Shown here: positions 12,245-20,870 of the stretch, piece by piece
How positions within the stretch are numbered: the first letter of the stretch is position 1
Layout of the letters: each line of letters opens with the position of its first letter
Assembly (NCBI RefSeq): GCF_009900745.1
Contig: NZ_WXVU01000016.1
Location: 1-64,000 of the forward strand
DNA length: 64,000 nt
Reading direction: 5' to 3'
DNA from: Chryseobacterium sp. c4a
GTDB taxonomy: Bacteria > Bacteroidota > Bacteroidia > Flavobacteriales > Weeksellaceae
Notes under the pieces: model-generated
What the model was told of the DNA's origin: nothing
What the model saw: only the letters and a program-made list of their open reading frames with translations
Database searches by the model: none
Position numbers and translations under genes: made by a program

Positions 12245-13201
12245 ATGAAAAGATCATTAATCATTGCAGGAATACTCGTCATAGGACTTTCGATGACATC
12301 CTGTGATAAATTTGAGAAAATTAAAGAAAAACTTTCACAAACCGGAAATAATAATCAGGTCAATCCTTTTAGTGTTAATTCTGGGGATGAAAACAGAGAT
12401 ATTGTTTCTTTTAATAACAAGGTGGTGAAAATGGATGATGCCCAGGCAGATTTTATTAAAAATTTTAAGGAATCATTGAGCCAAATGGAGGAATATGTGA
12501 AAAGTGTAACGGCGAATCCACAGTATATTGGTATGTCTCCGATATTTACCCCTACAATAATGATGTGGATCAACCAGGATATTAAGGCACCAAGTGTATT
12601 GGGGAAAGAATATCAGGTTCTTGTAGATAAAATGAAGGATACGGCTACTCAGCTAGAAGTATTGAAAAAAGAACTGGAAGCTTATAAAAATGCTGAAGAC
12701 TGGAAGGATGATAAAGGAAAAAAAATTAGCGAGATCAGTGAAAAGGGCAATAAACTGATTCAAGAGAATCGTAATGCAGCCAATGAACTGTTTACTAAAC
12801 TTTCTCCAAAGGCTGATAAAGCGGAAATAGCAGTTCTTAAAGACCATCCATTGAAAGATCAAATCATCCATTCAAAAGAAACAATGGAGCTTACCCAAAA
12901 GATTATCGATGATTCTTATGCTATTAAGGATATCAATGTTTATAAACAGAAGTTTGCCCAGCAATATCAACAAATGGAAACCCTATATAAACGAAATGTT
13001 GATGAAAAGATTCCATCATCTGAAAAACAGAAAGAGGGAAGCTATATCGCTTTTAATAATTCGGTGAATGATTTTCTTGGAAAAATGCGAATCGTTCAAA
13101 GAAGTTTGAATGAAAACAATACCGAACTGAACCGGGATCTTGATAATCTTGAAAGTGAGGCTGGTACTGTATTGAGCCGCTACAACAATTTTGTAGATTA
13201 A
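12245..13201 (+). CDS. DUF3829 (YiiG-like) lipoprotein
   Basis: 318 residues with lipoprotein signal MKRSLIIAGILVIGLSMTSC, so Cys20 should be lipidated. The mature part is long, helical and charged, starting the conserved region at VVKMDDAQADFIKNFKESL and ending LDNLESEAGTVLSRYNNF. This matches the DUF3829 helical lipoproteins. Role unknown. It ends 28 bases before a small membrane protein gene on the same strand. Confidence 0.7.
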   Translation: MKRSLIIAGILVIGLSMTSCDKFEKIKEKLSQTGNNNQVNPFSVNSGDENRDIVSFNNKVVKMDDAQADFIKNFKESLSQMEEYVKSVTANPQYIGMSPIFTPTIMMWINQDIKAPSVLGKEYQVLVDKMKDTATQLEVLKKELEAYKNAEDWKDDKGKKISEISEKGNKLIQENRNAANELFTKLSPKADKAEIAVLKDHPLKDQIIHSKETMELTQKIIDDSYAIKDINVYKQKFAQQYQQMETLYKRNVDEKIPSSEKQKEGSYIAFNNSVNDFLGKMRIVQRSLNENNTELNRDLDNLESEAGTVLSRYNNFVD

Positions 13202-13229
13202 GTATTGGTAACAATTAAAAAGAAATCGT

Positions 13230-13406
13230 ATGAAAAAGATATTAGGAATTATCATGATTATTATAGGCTTTTGTTTGGCCGTTGTGGTAAAAATAGGCCC
13301 ATCTAAAGAAACTTCCTGGCTATTCAGTTATGGAGAATTAATTCCATTACTTATTGCAGGAGTAATTCTAATCCCGGGATGGATCATGTATAACAAAAAT
13401 AGATAA
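13230..13406 (+). CDS. Small membrane protein, 58 residues
   Basis: Reads MKKILGIIMIIIGFCLAVVV, then a polar loop (KIGPSKETSW), then a second hydrophobic helix (LIPLLIAGVILIPGWIMY) and a NKNR end. It starts 28 bases after the DUF3829 gene with no terminator between, so it is probably its operon partner. Two short helices and the position support a real gene. I do not recognise a family. Confidence 0.6.
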   Translation: MKKILGIIMIIIGFCLAVVVKIGPSKETSWLFSYGELIPLLIAGVILIPGWIMYNKNR

Positions 13407-13409
13407 CCT

Positions 13410-13722
13410 TGAAGGATATAAGAAGACTAGCTATAATCATGAAACTGGCTGGACTTTTAATAAATAGAGTCATGTCATTTCAAAGGATAAAGGTAATTTT
13501 ACCGCCCCTTTTAAAAGAAGAAAGATAGCGTAGATTTTAGGGTGTTGAAATAATAGATAGAAGAAGCTGCAAAAAAGCTTTTTTAAATAGCATAGAGAAA
13601 GATATTTTCTTGATTTTTACTGGTTCAGATGATGAATTTGAGAAGCAGGATCTGAAAAACATAATTATCAGGCTCAATGATAATGAGTATAGAAGTGAAT
13701 ATCTGGAGTGGATGGAAAGCTG
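13410..13722 (+). pseudogene. Possible remnant of a decayed gene
   Basis: No intact frame covers this stretch, yet pieces look coding. One frame near 13427 reads YNHETGWTFNK then stop, then SHVISKDKGNFTAPFKRRK then stop. A later piece near 13553-13722 reads IEKDIFLIFTGSDDEFEKQ and ends LEWMES before tga, with no start codon. The acidic, small-protein style matches the two genes that follow. A remnant fits better than random sequence, but evidence is thin. Confidence 0.3.
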
Positions 13723-13769
13723 AGGCAATTAAAGGATGAAGAATAAAAAAACACATTTCATTATATATT

Positions 13770-13958
13770 ATGAAGCAGGATAAAATAATTGTCTCAGACA
13801 CATCTTATAAGAGTAATGATCCACAATGGTTGACAAGTCATCCTGATTTGCTGGTATTACCTATCGATGAAATGTTTTCGGAATTTTTAAAAAAACAGTC
13901 GGAAGGAAAATTGACAGATCATCATCTTTTAAACAGAATCAGCCATGGAAGATCTTAA
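13770..13958 (+). CDS. Small unknown protein, 62 residues
   Basis: A short soluble protein (MKQDKIIVSDTSYKSNDPQW ... DHHLLNRISHGRS) whose end overlaps the next gene by 14 bases. This suggests translational coupling and supports it as real. The phrase TSHPDLLVLPIDEMFSEFLKK looks like a folded amphipathic segment. No family recognised. Confidence 0.45.
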   Translation: MKQDKIIVSDTSYKSNDPQWLTSHPDLLVLPIDEMFSEFLKKQSEGKLTDHHLLNRISHGRS

Positions 13959-14490
13959 AAAGCTTAATCTTGAATTTAAAAAATACCTGGAAGAAACCAG
14001 TATACAGCTCACAGAAGACCTGGTTCATCTGTTGAATGGAGAAAATATCGTCTATCTCGACCATAGCGGGAAAACTGATATCAAGGCATTTTATTTTGAG
14101 TATGAATATGAATATCTTGATATTGTATGCTGGGGAGTAGACCAGAAAGGAAAAATAATGACGAATACCATTTTTTTGCCTACCCAAAAGCTCAGTAGTG
14201 CTGATGAAAATGGAGATTGGGACGCGCTTATTCCTGAAAAAATATGGAAGGCTGCCTCCGATTTTCAGGATCATTATGAAGAAGACGATTTTGATGATAT
14301 CCTGGATGAGTATGATGATGAAAAGTATAAGTTGTTTGAACAATGGTTTTTTGACTGTTGGAAAAAAGCTTCAGCATCCTCAAACGTTAAAATCGATGCT
14401 TACTTTTCTATTCATGATACATATTTCAGAACAGATTTAAATACCCTGAAAACGATTAATGAAGATGAAATTGCTCAACGTTATGAATAA
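13945..14490 (+). CDS. Acidic soluble protein of unknown function
   Basis: 181 residues, no signal peptide or membrane helix. It is strongly acidic in the middle (HYEEDDFDDILDEYDDEKY) and has aromatic patches (FYFEYEYEYLDIVCWGVD). Acidic, single-domain proteins of this size next to small membrane genes are often immunity-type proteins, but no SMI1/KNR4 or other motif is clear, so that is only a guess. It overlaps the preceding small gene by 14 bases. Confidence 0.6.
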   Translation: MEDLKKLNLEFKKYLEETSIQLTEDLVHLLNGENIVYLDHSGKTDIKAFYFEYEYEYLDIVCWGVDQKGKIMTNTIFLPTQKLSSADENGDWDALIPEKIWKAASDFQDHYEEDDFDDILDEYDDEKYKLFEQWFFDCWKKASASSNVKIDAYFSIHDTYFRTDLNTLKTINEDEIAQRYE

Positions 14491-14540
14491 TAAATAAACG
14501 CCTTAATACCTCAATCAAAATATATATAAAACAATTTACT

Positions 14541-15020
14541 ATGAACTCTTATCAATTTTACAAGCAGGAAGGAAATCAATACATTTTTAAAAATCAACCG
14601 GTTTTCGTCACTGTATTATGTCTTATTTTTTTAATAATAGCTGGGGTAATCTTTAACAATGCAAGAACTGTAAGTCTTATTATCATTGCTGTTGTTGCCC
14701 TTATCGTTATCAATTTTTTTACCAAGAAGTTGATCATCGATATGGATCGAAAAACGATTACCGGTAAGCATACTATTTTTGTTGCAGCCCGAACTTATAA
14801 TTTAAAAGATTTTACCAATTTTTACGTATTATCTACAAAATATATGGGCTTTATTACAACCAATGTAGTGCTGTCTATTTACTTTGAAGTAGATGGAAAA
14901 GAAAAATATCTGACCATCGGCCAGGCACTCACTCAAAAAGGGATACAAAAGATGGTAAATGAAACAGAAGACATTATGAAAATTAATGATCAAAACAATG
15001 AACATAACAGATCGTTATAA
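14541..15020 (+). CDS. Two-helix membrane protein (paralogue of 11755 and 14998 genes)
   Basis: 159 residues: MNSYQFYKQEGNQYIFKNQP, then two helices (about 22-62), then a beta-rich cytosolic part starting KLIIDMDRKTITGKH. Layout and size match its neighbours, suggesting a local gene family. It overlaps the next gene by 23 bases (next start 14998). Function unknown. Confidence 0.65.
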   Translation: MNSYQFYKQEGNQYIFKNQPVFVTVLCLIFLIIAGVIFNNARTVSLIIIAVVALIVINFFTKKLIIDMDRKTITGKHTIFVAARTYNLKDFTNFYVLSTKYMGFITTNVVLSIYFEVDGKEKYLTIGQALTQKGIQKMVNETEDIMKINDQNNEHNRSL

Positions 15021-15513
15021 ATTTGAAGAGAACGGAAGCGAAATAAGCATTATGCCCAATTATAATTCCCTTCGTACTTTGGTCTGGTGGCTGGTATTGG
15101 GAATTGTTGCTGTTCCTGTCATCATATATTACTTGATGGATAAGATGTCCGGAGATAGTTTTAAAATCACCTTTGGAATCTGGGTTCTTTATATAGGATA
15201 CTTCCTGTTTGATCTGTTTTTCAGAATTCCTGTAAAATATATTTTTGATAAATCAGAGAAGTGTATTTATAGGAAACTAATGCTCTCTAAAAAGCTGATG
15301 ACCTTTGATGAAATGACTTATTTTATCCATAATGAAAGTGGAGGGTATTACTATTCTATCGGAAAGAAACGCAACCAGTTTGTGAAGAACTACAGAATCA
15401 GCAATTATTTTTCAGGGTCTAAGGCTTCCCATAAAAGAGAGGATGATTATATAAAAGAAATATTATGCCCCATCCTGATTGCCGTAGGAATTCCTTTTAA
15501 TGAAATAGAATAA
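14998..15513 (+). CDS. Two-helix membrane protein (paralogue)
   Basis: 171 residues from the ATG at 14998. I chose this start over the one at 14986 because MNITDRYKFEENG lines up with MNSYQFYKQEG and MEDFKHLKKEG of the paralogues. Two helices lie near 23-75, followed by KYIFDKSEKCIYRKL, the same helix-pair-then-beta layout. Overlap with the upstream gene suggests coupled translation. Confidence 0.65.
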   Translation: MNITDRYKFEENGSEISIMPNYNSLRTLVWWLVLGIVAVPVIIYYLMDKMSGDSFKITFGIWVLYIGYFLFDLFFRIPVKYIFDKSEKCIYRKLMLSKKLMTFDEMTYFIHNESGGYYYSIGKKRNQFVKNYRISNYFSGSKASHKREDDYIKEILCPILIAVGIPFNEIE

Positions 15514-15667
15514 TAAAAACAAACGATAAGTAGGGTAGAAGCTACAACCATGACAACTATGTGTATAACCATTCTTCTCCAATAGAGGAGTGTCAGAATT
15601 CAAAGAATTTTCGACGGCTGGTTCACATTCAATAAAACTCCAACATTGAATCACTATTCAATAAAAG

Positions 15668-15700
15668 ACTGCGGGCTGTTTCTTAGAAACAGCCCGCAGT
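15668..15700. terminator. Perfect 15-bp hairpin, bidirectional terminator
   Basis: actgcgggctgtttc (15668-15682) pairs perfectly with 15686-15700 across a 3-base loop. It lies between the converging plus-strand small-gene run and the minus-strand transketolase genes. Confidence 0.85.
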
Positions 15701-15720
15701 TATTATAATAATGCTAATGG

Positions 15721-16668
15721 TTAGTTAGCTAAAATTCTCTTTACAGCTTCTTTCACTGCTTCAGCATCAATCTTATACTTCTTCATCAATTCAGCTGGTG
15801 TTGCAGATTCTCCGAAAGTATCATTTACTGCTACGAATTCCTGTCTTGTAGGTCTTTTTCTTGCAAGCATTCCCGCAACAGATTCACCTAAACCACCAAG
15901 ATAGTTGTGCTCTTCAGCGGTTACAATCTTACCTGTTTTTTCAACAGATTTTAAGATGATCTCTTCATCAAGAGGCTTAATAGTGTGGATGTTGATCACT
16001 TCACAAGAAATACCTTCTTTTTCAAGTTCATCAGCAGCTACAAGAGATTCCCATACAAGGTGTCCTGTTGCAACAATCGTTACATCTGTACCTTCTTGAA
16101 GCATAATTCCTTTTCCGATTTCGAAAGGCATATCTTCAGGGATAAATACAGGAACAGTTGGTCTACCGAATCTTAAATATACAGGCCCTTCATGGTCAGC
16201 AATAGCAAGAGTAGCCGCTTTGGTCTGATTGTAGTCACAAGGGTTGATTACGGTCATTCCAGGAAGCATTTTCATCATTCCGATATCTTCCAATACCTGG
16301 TGAGTAGCTCCATCTTCTCCTAAGGTAAGACCTGCGTGAGATGCACAGATTTTTACATTCTTTCCAGAGTAAGCAATAGACTGACGAATCTGGTCATATA
16401 CTCTTGAAGTAGAGAAGTTAGCAAAAGTTCCGGTAAAAGGAATTTTCCCCGTAATGCTAAGACCTGCAGCAAGTCCCATCATGTTAGCTTCTGCAATACC
16501 TACCTGAATAAATCTTTCAGGAGCTTTTTCAATGAATTTTTCCATTTTCAAAGATCCGATAAGGTCTGCGCAAAGTGCTACTACATTAGGGTTTTTGTCA
16601 GCAAGTTCAGCTAGTCCGGCTCCGAATCCTGAACGTGTGTCCTTTTTTTCTGTATATGTATATTTCAT
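15721..16668 (-). CDS. Transketolase, C-terminal subunit
   Basis: 315 residues: the pyrimidine-binding and C-terminal domains of a two-subunit transketolase (pentose phosphate pathway, cytosol, TPP-dependent). GLAELADKNPNVVALCADL opens the pyrimidine domain; CASHAGLTLGEDGATHQ contains the family's cofactor-contact segment; VYLRFGRPTVPV follows. The C-terminal domain ends AVKRILAN. The first half is encoded just upstream (16710-17561). Split transketolases of this kind are normal in many bacteria, so this is not a frameshift. Confidence 0.92.
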   Translation of the reverse strand: MKYTYTEKKDTRSGFGAGLAELADKNPNVVALCADLIGSLKMEKFIEKAPERFIQVGIAEANMMGLAAGLSITGKIPFTGTFANFSTSRVYDQIRQSIAYSGKNVKICASHAGLTLGEDGATHQVLEDIGMMKMLPGMTVINPCDYNQTKAATLAIADHEGPVYLRFGRPTVPVFIPEDMPFEIGKGIMLQEGTDVTIVATGHLVWESLVAADELEKEGISCEVINIHTIKPLDEEIILKSVEKTGKIVTAEEHNYLGGLGESVAGMLARKRPTRQEFVAVNDTFGESATPAELMKKYKIDAEAVKEAVKRILAN

Positions 16669-16709
16669 TTTTATTTTTATTAATCGAGAGTTTAACAGAT
16701 GGTTAGATA

Positions 16710-17561
16710 TTAGTAGTCAGCAGGAGCTTCTAAATACAATTGTTTGAATGCAGTTTCCAATTGCTCATCATTAGGAGCTTTACCATGCCAAGCGTGAGAT
16801 CCCATCATGAAATCTACTCCAGCACCCATTTCTGTGTGAAGCATGATCGCTACAGGTTTTCCTTTTCCTGTTTCAGCTTTTGCTCTTTCAAGAATACCGA
16901 TTACAGCTTCAAGATCGTTACCATTCTTTTCTTCCAAAACAATCCATCCGAAAGCTTCAAGTTTAGCATGAAGATTTCCAAGGCTTAATACATCATCTGT
17001 ATCACCGTCAATCTGACGACCGTTGTAGTCGATTGTAGAAATAATGTTATCAACTTTTTTAGCAGCAGCAAACATCAGTGCTTCCCAGATCTGACCTTCC
17101 TGAAGCTCACCATCTCCGTGAAGCGTGTAAACTAAAGATTGATCTCCGTCCATTTTTTTACCTAAAGCAGCTCCCAATGCTACAGAAAGCCCTTGTCCTA
17201 AAGAACCTGAAGCAATTCTGATTCCTGGAAGACCTTCGTGAGTAGTAGGGTGTCCCTGTAATCTTGAATCAAGCTTTCTGAAAGTACTCAATTCTTCTAC
17301 CGGGAAGAAGTTGAATCTTGCCAAAGTAGAGTAGTATACAGGAGAAATGTGTCCGTTTGATAGATAAAAATGATCCTCATTTTTGCCTTCCATCGTAAAA
17401 GGAAGATGATAGTTCATTACTTTTCCATAAAGTGCTGTAAAGTACTCTGTACAGCCTAAGCTTCCTCCCGGGTGTCCTGAATTTACAGCGTGAACCATTC
17501 TTAAAATGTCTCTTCTGATCTGTGTAGTAAGAGATTTTAACTCTTCGATACTTTTACTCAT
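16710..17561 (-). CDS. Transketolase, N-terminal (TPP-binding) subunit
   Basis: 283 residues. It carries the thiamine-diphosphate motif HGDGELQEGQIWEALMFAA followed by STIDYNGRQIDG (GDG...N), and the substrate-site start MVHAVNSGHPGGSLG. With the 315-residue partner it forms the full enzyme that moves two-carbon units between sugar phosphates. The genes are 41 bases apart on the same strand, N-terminal half first. Confidence 0.93.
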   Translation of the reverse strand: MSKSIEELKSLTTQIRRDILRMVHAVNSGHPGGSLGCTEYFTALYGKVMNYHLPFTMEGKNEDHFYLSNGHISPVYYSTLARFNFFPVEELSTFRKLDSRLQGHPTTHEGLPGIRIASGSLGQGLSVALGAALGKKMDGDQSLVYTLHGDGELQEGQIWEALMFAAAKKVDNIISTIDYNGRQIDGDTDDVLSLGNLHAKLEAFGWIVLEEKNGNDLEAVIGILERAKAETGKGKPVAIMLHTEMGAGVDFMMGSHAWHGKAPNDEQLETAFKQLYLEAPADY

Positions 17562-17616
17562 TATATCTGATTTATTTGCACGCGAATTTACAATTTTTTA
17601 CCGGCTTATGGAAATG

Positions 17617-17648
17617 CAAAAATCCGGACATGAAAATCCGGATTTTGT
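17617..17648 (-). terminator. Intrinsic terminator after the exported protein gene
   Basis: aaaatccgg (17619-17627) pairs with ccggatttt (17638-17646). It sits 24 bases past the stop of the 17672-18190 gene on the minus strand. Confidence 0.7.
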
Positions 17649-17671
17649 TTGATTTGAATATTTTCCAGCTT

Positions 17672-18190
17672 TTAACAGCCTTCATTGATGTAAACTGTAA
17701 TTTCAGTCACAATATTATTAATAAATTTAAATGTTAACTGTGTTCCGGCGTCATAGTCCTCAATATTAAAGTATCCCGCATCTTTAACGCGTTTACCATT
17801 GTCATCAACCTCCGGACGAACACTAAATATAGGATAATTTCTATAAGCATTAATCAATTCATCTCTGGTACTTCCAACACCCATTCCGCTTTTGGTTTTG
17901 AATTTTTTACTGGTAGTGGTCATTCCGGCAATGGTAACCGCATCGGGTTTTGCCTCACCGCCATACCCCTGAAAAACCTCGATATTAATCAGCTCTCCAT
18001 TATATTTTACCCCATTCTTCTGCTGTCCATCAGAAATTTTGAGCTTAGTTCCTGCAATTTTTTCTGCTTCACTTTTTTCCATGAAGATCTTGTAAGGCCC
18101 AATCCTTAAAGTAGATACTTCAAAATTCTCTTGCGCTGCTACAGATCCGAAGGTTAATACAAAAATGAAAAGTGAAATAATTTTTTTCAT
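17672..18190 (-). CDS. Exported protein of unknown function
   Basis: 172 residues with signal peptide MKKIISLFIFVLTFGSVAAQ. The mature part starts ENFEVSTLRIGPYKIFMEKS and contains GMGVGSTRDELINAYRNYPI, a small periplasmic-domain style in which a substrate-tracking loop precedes a helix; it ends in a lone C-terminal Cys (YINEGC). No family named with confidence. A terminator separates it from the transketolase genes, so it is probably monocistronic. Confidence 0.7.
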   Translation of the reverse strand: MKKIISLFIFVLTFGSVAAQENFEVSTLRIGPYKIFMEKSEAEKIAGTKLKISDGQQKNGVKYNGELINIEVFQGYGGEAKPDAVTIAGMTTTSKKFKTKSGMGVGSTRDELINAYRNYPIFSVRPEVDDNGKRVKDAGYFNIEDYDAGTQLTFKFINNIVTEITVYINEGC

Positions 18191-18539
18191 AGTTTTTAAT
18201 ACTGTTTTTTTATTTTAATTTTTGCCTTCAAAGATATTGAAATAGATCCCTCTATAAGGAAGAATTACCAAATATTTAAAGACTTTCTGATAAAATAGGT
18301 AGATTTTTTAATGTTTAGGAGTAAAATACAATAATTGTTTTATTGATATTTTTTATGATCTTTTATTTTTTTTAAATATTTAATTTTCAAATAATTACAA
18401 TTTGTATTATTTTGTAAATCAATAGAGAATATTTGTTTTTTTGTATAGGTTTATTGTGTTAGATTTATAATTATTTTTGGCTAAATAATTTATTTTTCAT
18501 CCTTTTGATTATTTATTTGAAAATTAAACCATATAAACA
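18191..18539. other. Divergent AT-rich intergenic region
   Basis: This lies between the divergent exported-protein and metalloprotease genes and presumably holds both promoters. It is almost pure A/T from 18340 on. No clear TAnnTTTG element or coding sequence is visible. Confidence 0.5.
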
Positions 18540-20771
18540 ATGAAAATTAAACAATTACTTTATTTAGGGATATTTGTTATATCCATTTCTTTAGGGAAAG
18601 CGCAGGATTTTTTTACAAGAGTTAATGAAAGGTCTGTCGGAGCTAAACAGGAAGATAGATTGATACAACCTGAAAAATTTTTCACCTACAAATTGGATGT
18701 AGCTGGAATGAAAAGCTATTTTCAATCAGTTCCGGAGTTGAGGGATACTGATTTTAAAGATAAAGCTCCTATTATTATTTTGCCTATGCCTGATGGAACA
18801 AAAGCAAAATTCAAAATCTGGAAATCTGCAGTAATGGCTCCAGAGTTAGCTAATAAATTCCCCCAGTTGGTTACTTTTACAGGGCAAGGAGTTGATGATC
18901 AATATGCCACTTTAAAATTAGATTTTACAGAATTAGGATTCCATGCTCAGATAAAATCTGTGGTGACAGGGGATACTTATATTGACCCTTATGCAAAAAA
19001 TAATATAGATCATTATATTATTTACAAAAAAGAGGATTTAATTAACAAGAACCCCATGATTTGCGGAACCAAAGATGAAAAATTTGAAGTAGAAAAAAAA
19101 AATTCCCAAAAAAGCGTTACTCCAAGCGTAGGAAATCAAATTAGAATTTTCCGTTTTGCAGTAGCCTGTACAGGTGAATATGCAAAAGCGGCAACAGGGC
19201 AATCTTCTCCCACTGTGGCTCAAACACTTTCTGCTATTGTAACAACTGTAAACAGGGTAAATGGTGTTTATGAGCAAGAGGTAGCAGTGAGATTGGTATT
19301 AGTGCCAAATGAAACCAGCCTTATTTTTACCGATCCTAATACCGATCCTTTCAATGGTAATAACAATTCAGATGTATTAATTGAGGAAAGCCAGACTCAG
19401 ATTAATAACATAATTGGAATTAATAGTTATGATATAGGACATACTTTTAGTACAGGCGGCGGTGGATTAGCATATTATGGTATATGTGATCCTGATTATA
19501 AAGGAAAGGGAATCACAGGTAGAGGGAACCCGGTGGGTGATCCGTATGATATTGATTATGTTGCTCATGAAGTAGGACATCAATTTTGGGGGCCACATAC
19601 TTTTAATGCAGTAACCGGAAGTTGTGGAGGTGGTAACCGGGAAGCGAGTGATGCTGTAGAACCTGGAAGTGGAATTACGATTATGGCTTATGCAGGAATT
19701 TGCGGAACTTTAAATAATTTAGCAAATAACAGTATTCCTATTTTTCATACCAGATCATTTCAATCTATTACCACAGCAGTGGCCTCAAAAACTTGCCAGG
19801 TGACAAACCCTGTTAGTAACACTGCTCCTACGGTGAATGCAGGAAGTAATTATACAATACCGAAAGGAACACCATTTAAGCTTACGGGTTCTGCAACAGA
19901 TGCTGAAAACAATGCACTTACTTATTGCTGGGAACAAAATGATAACGGGCCTGAAGGAAACTGGAATACTCCAACTGGAAATGCCGCTATATTCAGGTCA
20001 TTTGTACCGGAAACGGTTTCTTATAGATACTTTCCAAAACTGACAAGTCTTATTAATAATACAACATCAAAAGGAGAAATTCTGCCATCTTATGCAAGAA
20101 CAATGGAATTCAGACTTACAGTAAGAGATAATAATGCAGGTTGTGGAGGAGTTGCCAACGATGATGCAATCATTACGGTAGATGGAAACTCTGGTCCATT
20201 TAAAGTAACTGCACCTAATACTGCGGTAACATGGGCTGCTAATTCTACACAGACTATAACTTGGGATGTAGCCAATACCACCGCTGCCCCTGTAAATTGT
20301 TCTAATGTAAGTATTTTACTTTCAACGGACGGAGGTCTTACTTATCCAACTATTCTGGCTGCTTCCACTCCAAATGACGGATCCGAAGCTATCACTATTC
20401 CTGATGTAAATACAACAACGTCCAGAATTATGGTAGCAGGAGCAGGAAACGTATTTTTTAATATTAACCCTGTCAACTTTACAATCAGTAAAAATGTATT
20501 GGCTGTAAATGAAGTAACCGGAAAAGATGTATTTGTAATATATCCTAACCCAGGTAAAGGAATTCTTAATATTAAATTTCCAAATACAAATGAAGTTTAT
20601 GATGTTACCATCTATGATGTAAGTGGAAAGCTTGTATTCAGTAAATTGAATAACACACCTGATCAAAATAATCTAGGCACTTTTAATGTGGCTCAGCTTA
20701 TAAAAGGAGATTATTTGATTAAAGTTAAAACAAAAACTTTTGACAGAACCATAAAATGGATTAAAGAATAA
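18540..20771 (+). CDS. Secreted reprolysin-like zinc metalloprotease with T9SS sorting domain
   Basis: 743 residues. Signal peptide MKIKQLLYLGIFVISISLGKAQ is followed by a long propeptide-like region. The catalytic domain carries HEVGHQFWGPH (H343, H347, H353 as zinc ligands, E344 as base) and a Met-turn at M382 in TIMAYAGICG, as in metzincins. The Gly usually at position 8 of HExxHxxGxxH is shifted one place (W350-G351). Fibronectin/PKD-like beta domains follow (SNTAPTVNAGSNY; SNVSILLSTDGGLTYP). The last 75 residues (IYPNPGKGILNIKF ... FDRTIKWIKE) are a type A T9SS signal, so it is exported through the type IX system. Confidence 0.93.
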   Translation: MKIKQLLYLGIFVISISLGKAQDFFTRVNERSVGAKQEDRLIQPEKFFTYKLDVAGMKSYFQSVPELRDTDFKDKAPIIILPMPDGTKAKFKIWKSAVMAPELANKFPQLVTFTGQGVDDQYATLKLDFTELGFHAQIKSVVTGDTYIDPYAKNNIDHYIIYKKEDLINKNPMICGTKDEKFEVEKKNSQKSVTPSVGNQIRIFRFAVACTGEYAKAATGQSSPTVAQTLSAIVTTVNRVNGVYEQEVAVRLVLVPNETSLIFTDPNTDPFNGNNNSDVLIEESQTQINNIIGINSYDIGHTFSTGGGGLAYYGICDPDYKGKGITGRGNPVGDPYDIDYVAHEVGHQFWGPHTFNAVTGSCGGGNREASDAVEPGSGITIMAYAGICGTLNNLANNSIPIFHTRSFQSITTAVASKTCQVTNPVSNTAPTVNAGSNYTIPKGTPFKLTGSATDAENNALTYCWEQNDNGPEGNWNTPTGNAAIFRSFVPETVSYRYFPKLTSLINNTTSKGEILPSYARTMEFRLTVRDNNAGCGGVANDDAIITVDGNSGPFKVTAPNTAVTWAANSTQTITWDVANTTAAPVNCSNVSILLSTDGGLTYPTILAASTPNDGSEAITIPDVNTTTSRIMVAGAGNVFFNINPVNFTISKNVLAVNEVTGKDVFVIYPNPGKGILNIKFPNTNEVYDVTIYDVSGKLVFSKLNNTPDQNNLGTFNVAQLIKGDYLIKVKTKTFDRTIKWIKE

Positions 20772-20787
20772 AGAATAAGCAATTCAC

Positions 20788-20830
20788 AAAAAAGGCTGTT
20801 TTCAACGAAAGAAAACAGCCTTTTTATTTT
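20788..20830. terminator. Bidirectional terminator
   Basis: ggctgttttc (20794-20803) pairs with gaaaacagcc (20811-20820), flanked by A and T runs on both sides. It is shared by the converging metalloprotease and symporter genes. Confidence 0.88.
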
Positions 20831-20870
20831 TATAAAGATCCAAAAGTTGGATACTGAAGTTTTTTAACCC

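Noticed and set aside
13939..14343. 134-codon minus-strand frame
   Set aside because: It is antisense to the acidic protein gene at 13945-14490, is low-complexity Ile/Phe-rich, and has no recognisable motif.
15721..17561. Frameshifted transketolase
   Set aside because: Each half has its own start and full domain set, and two-gene transketolases are a normal family form.
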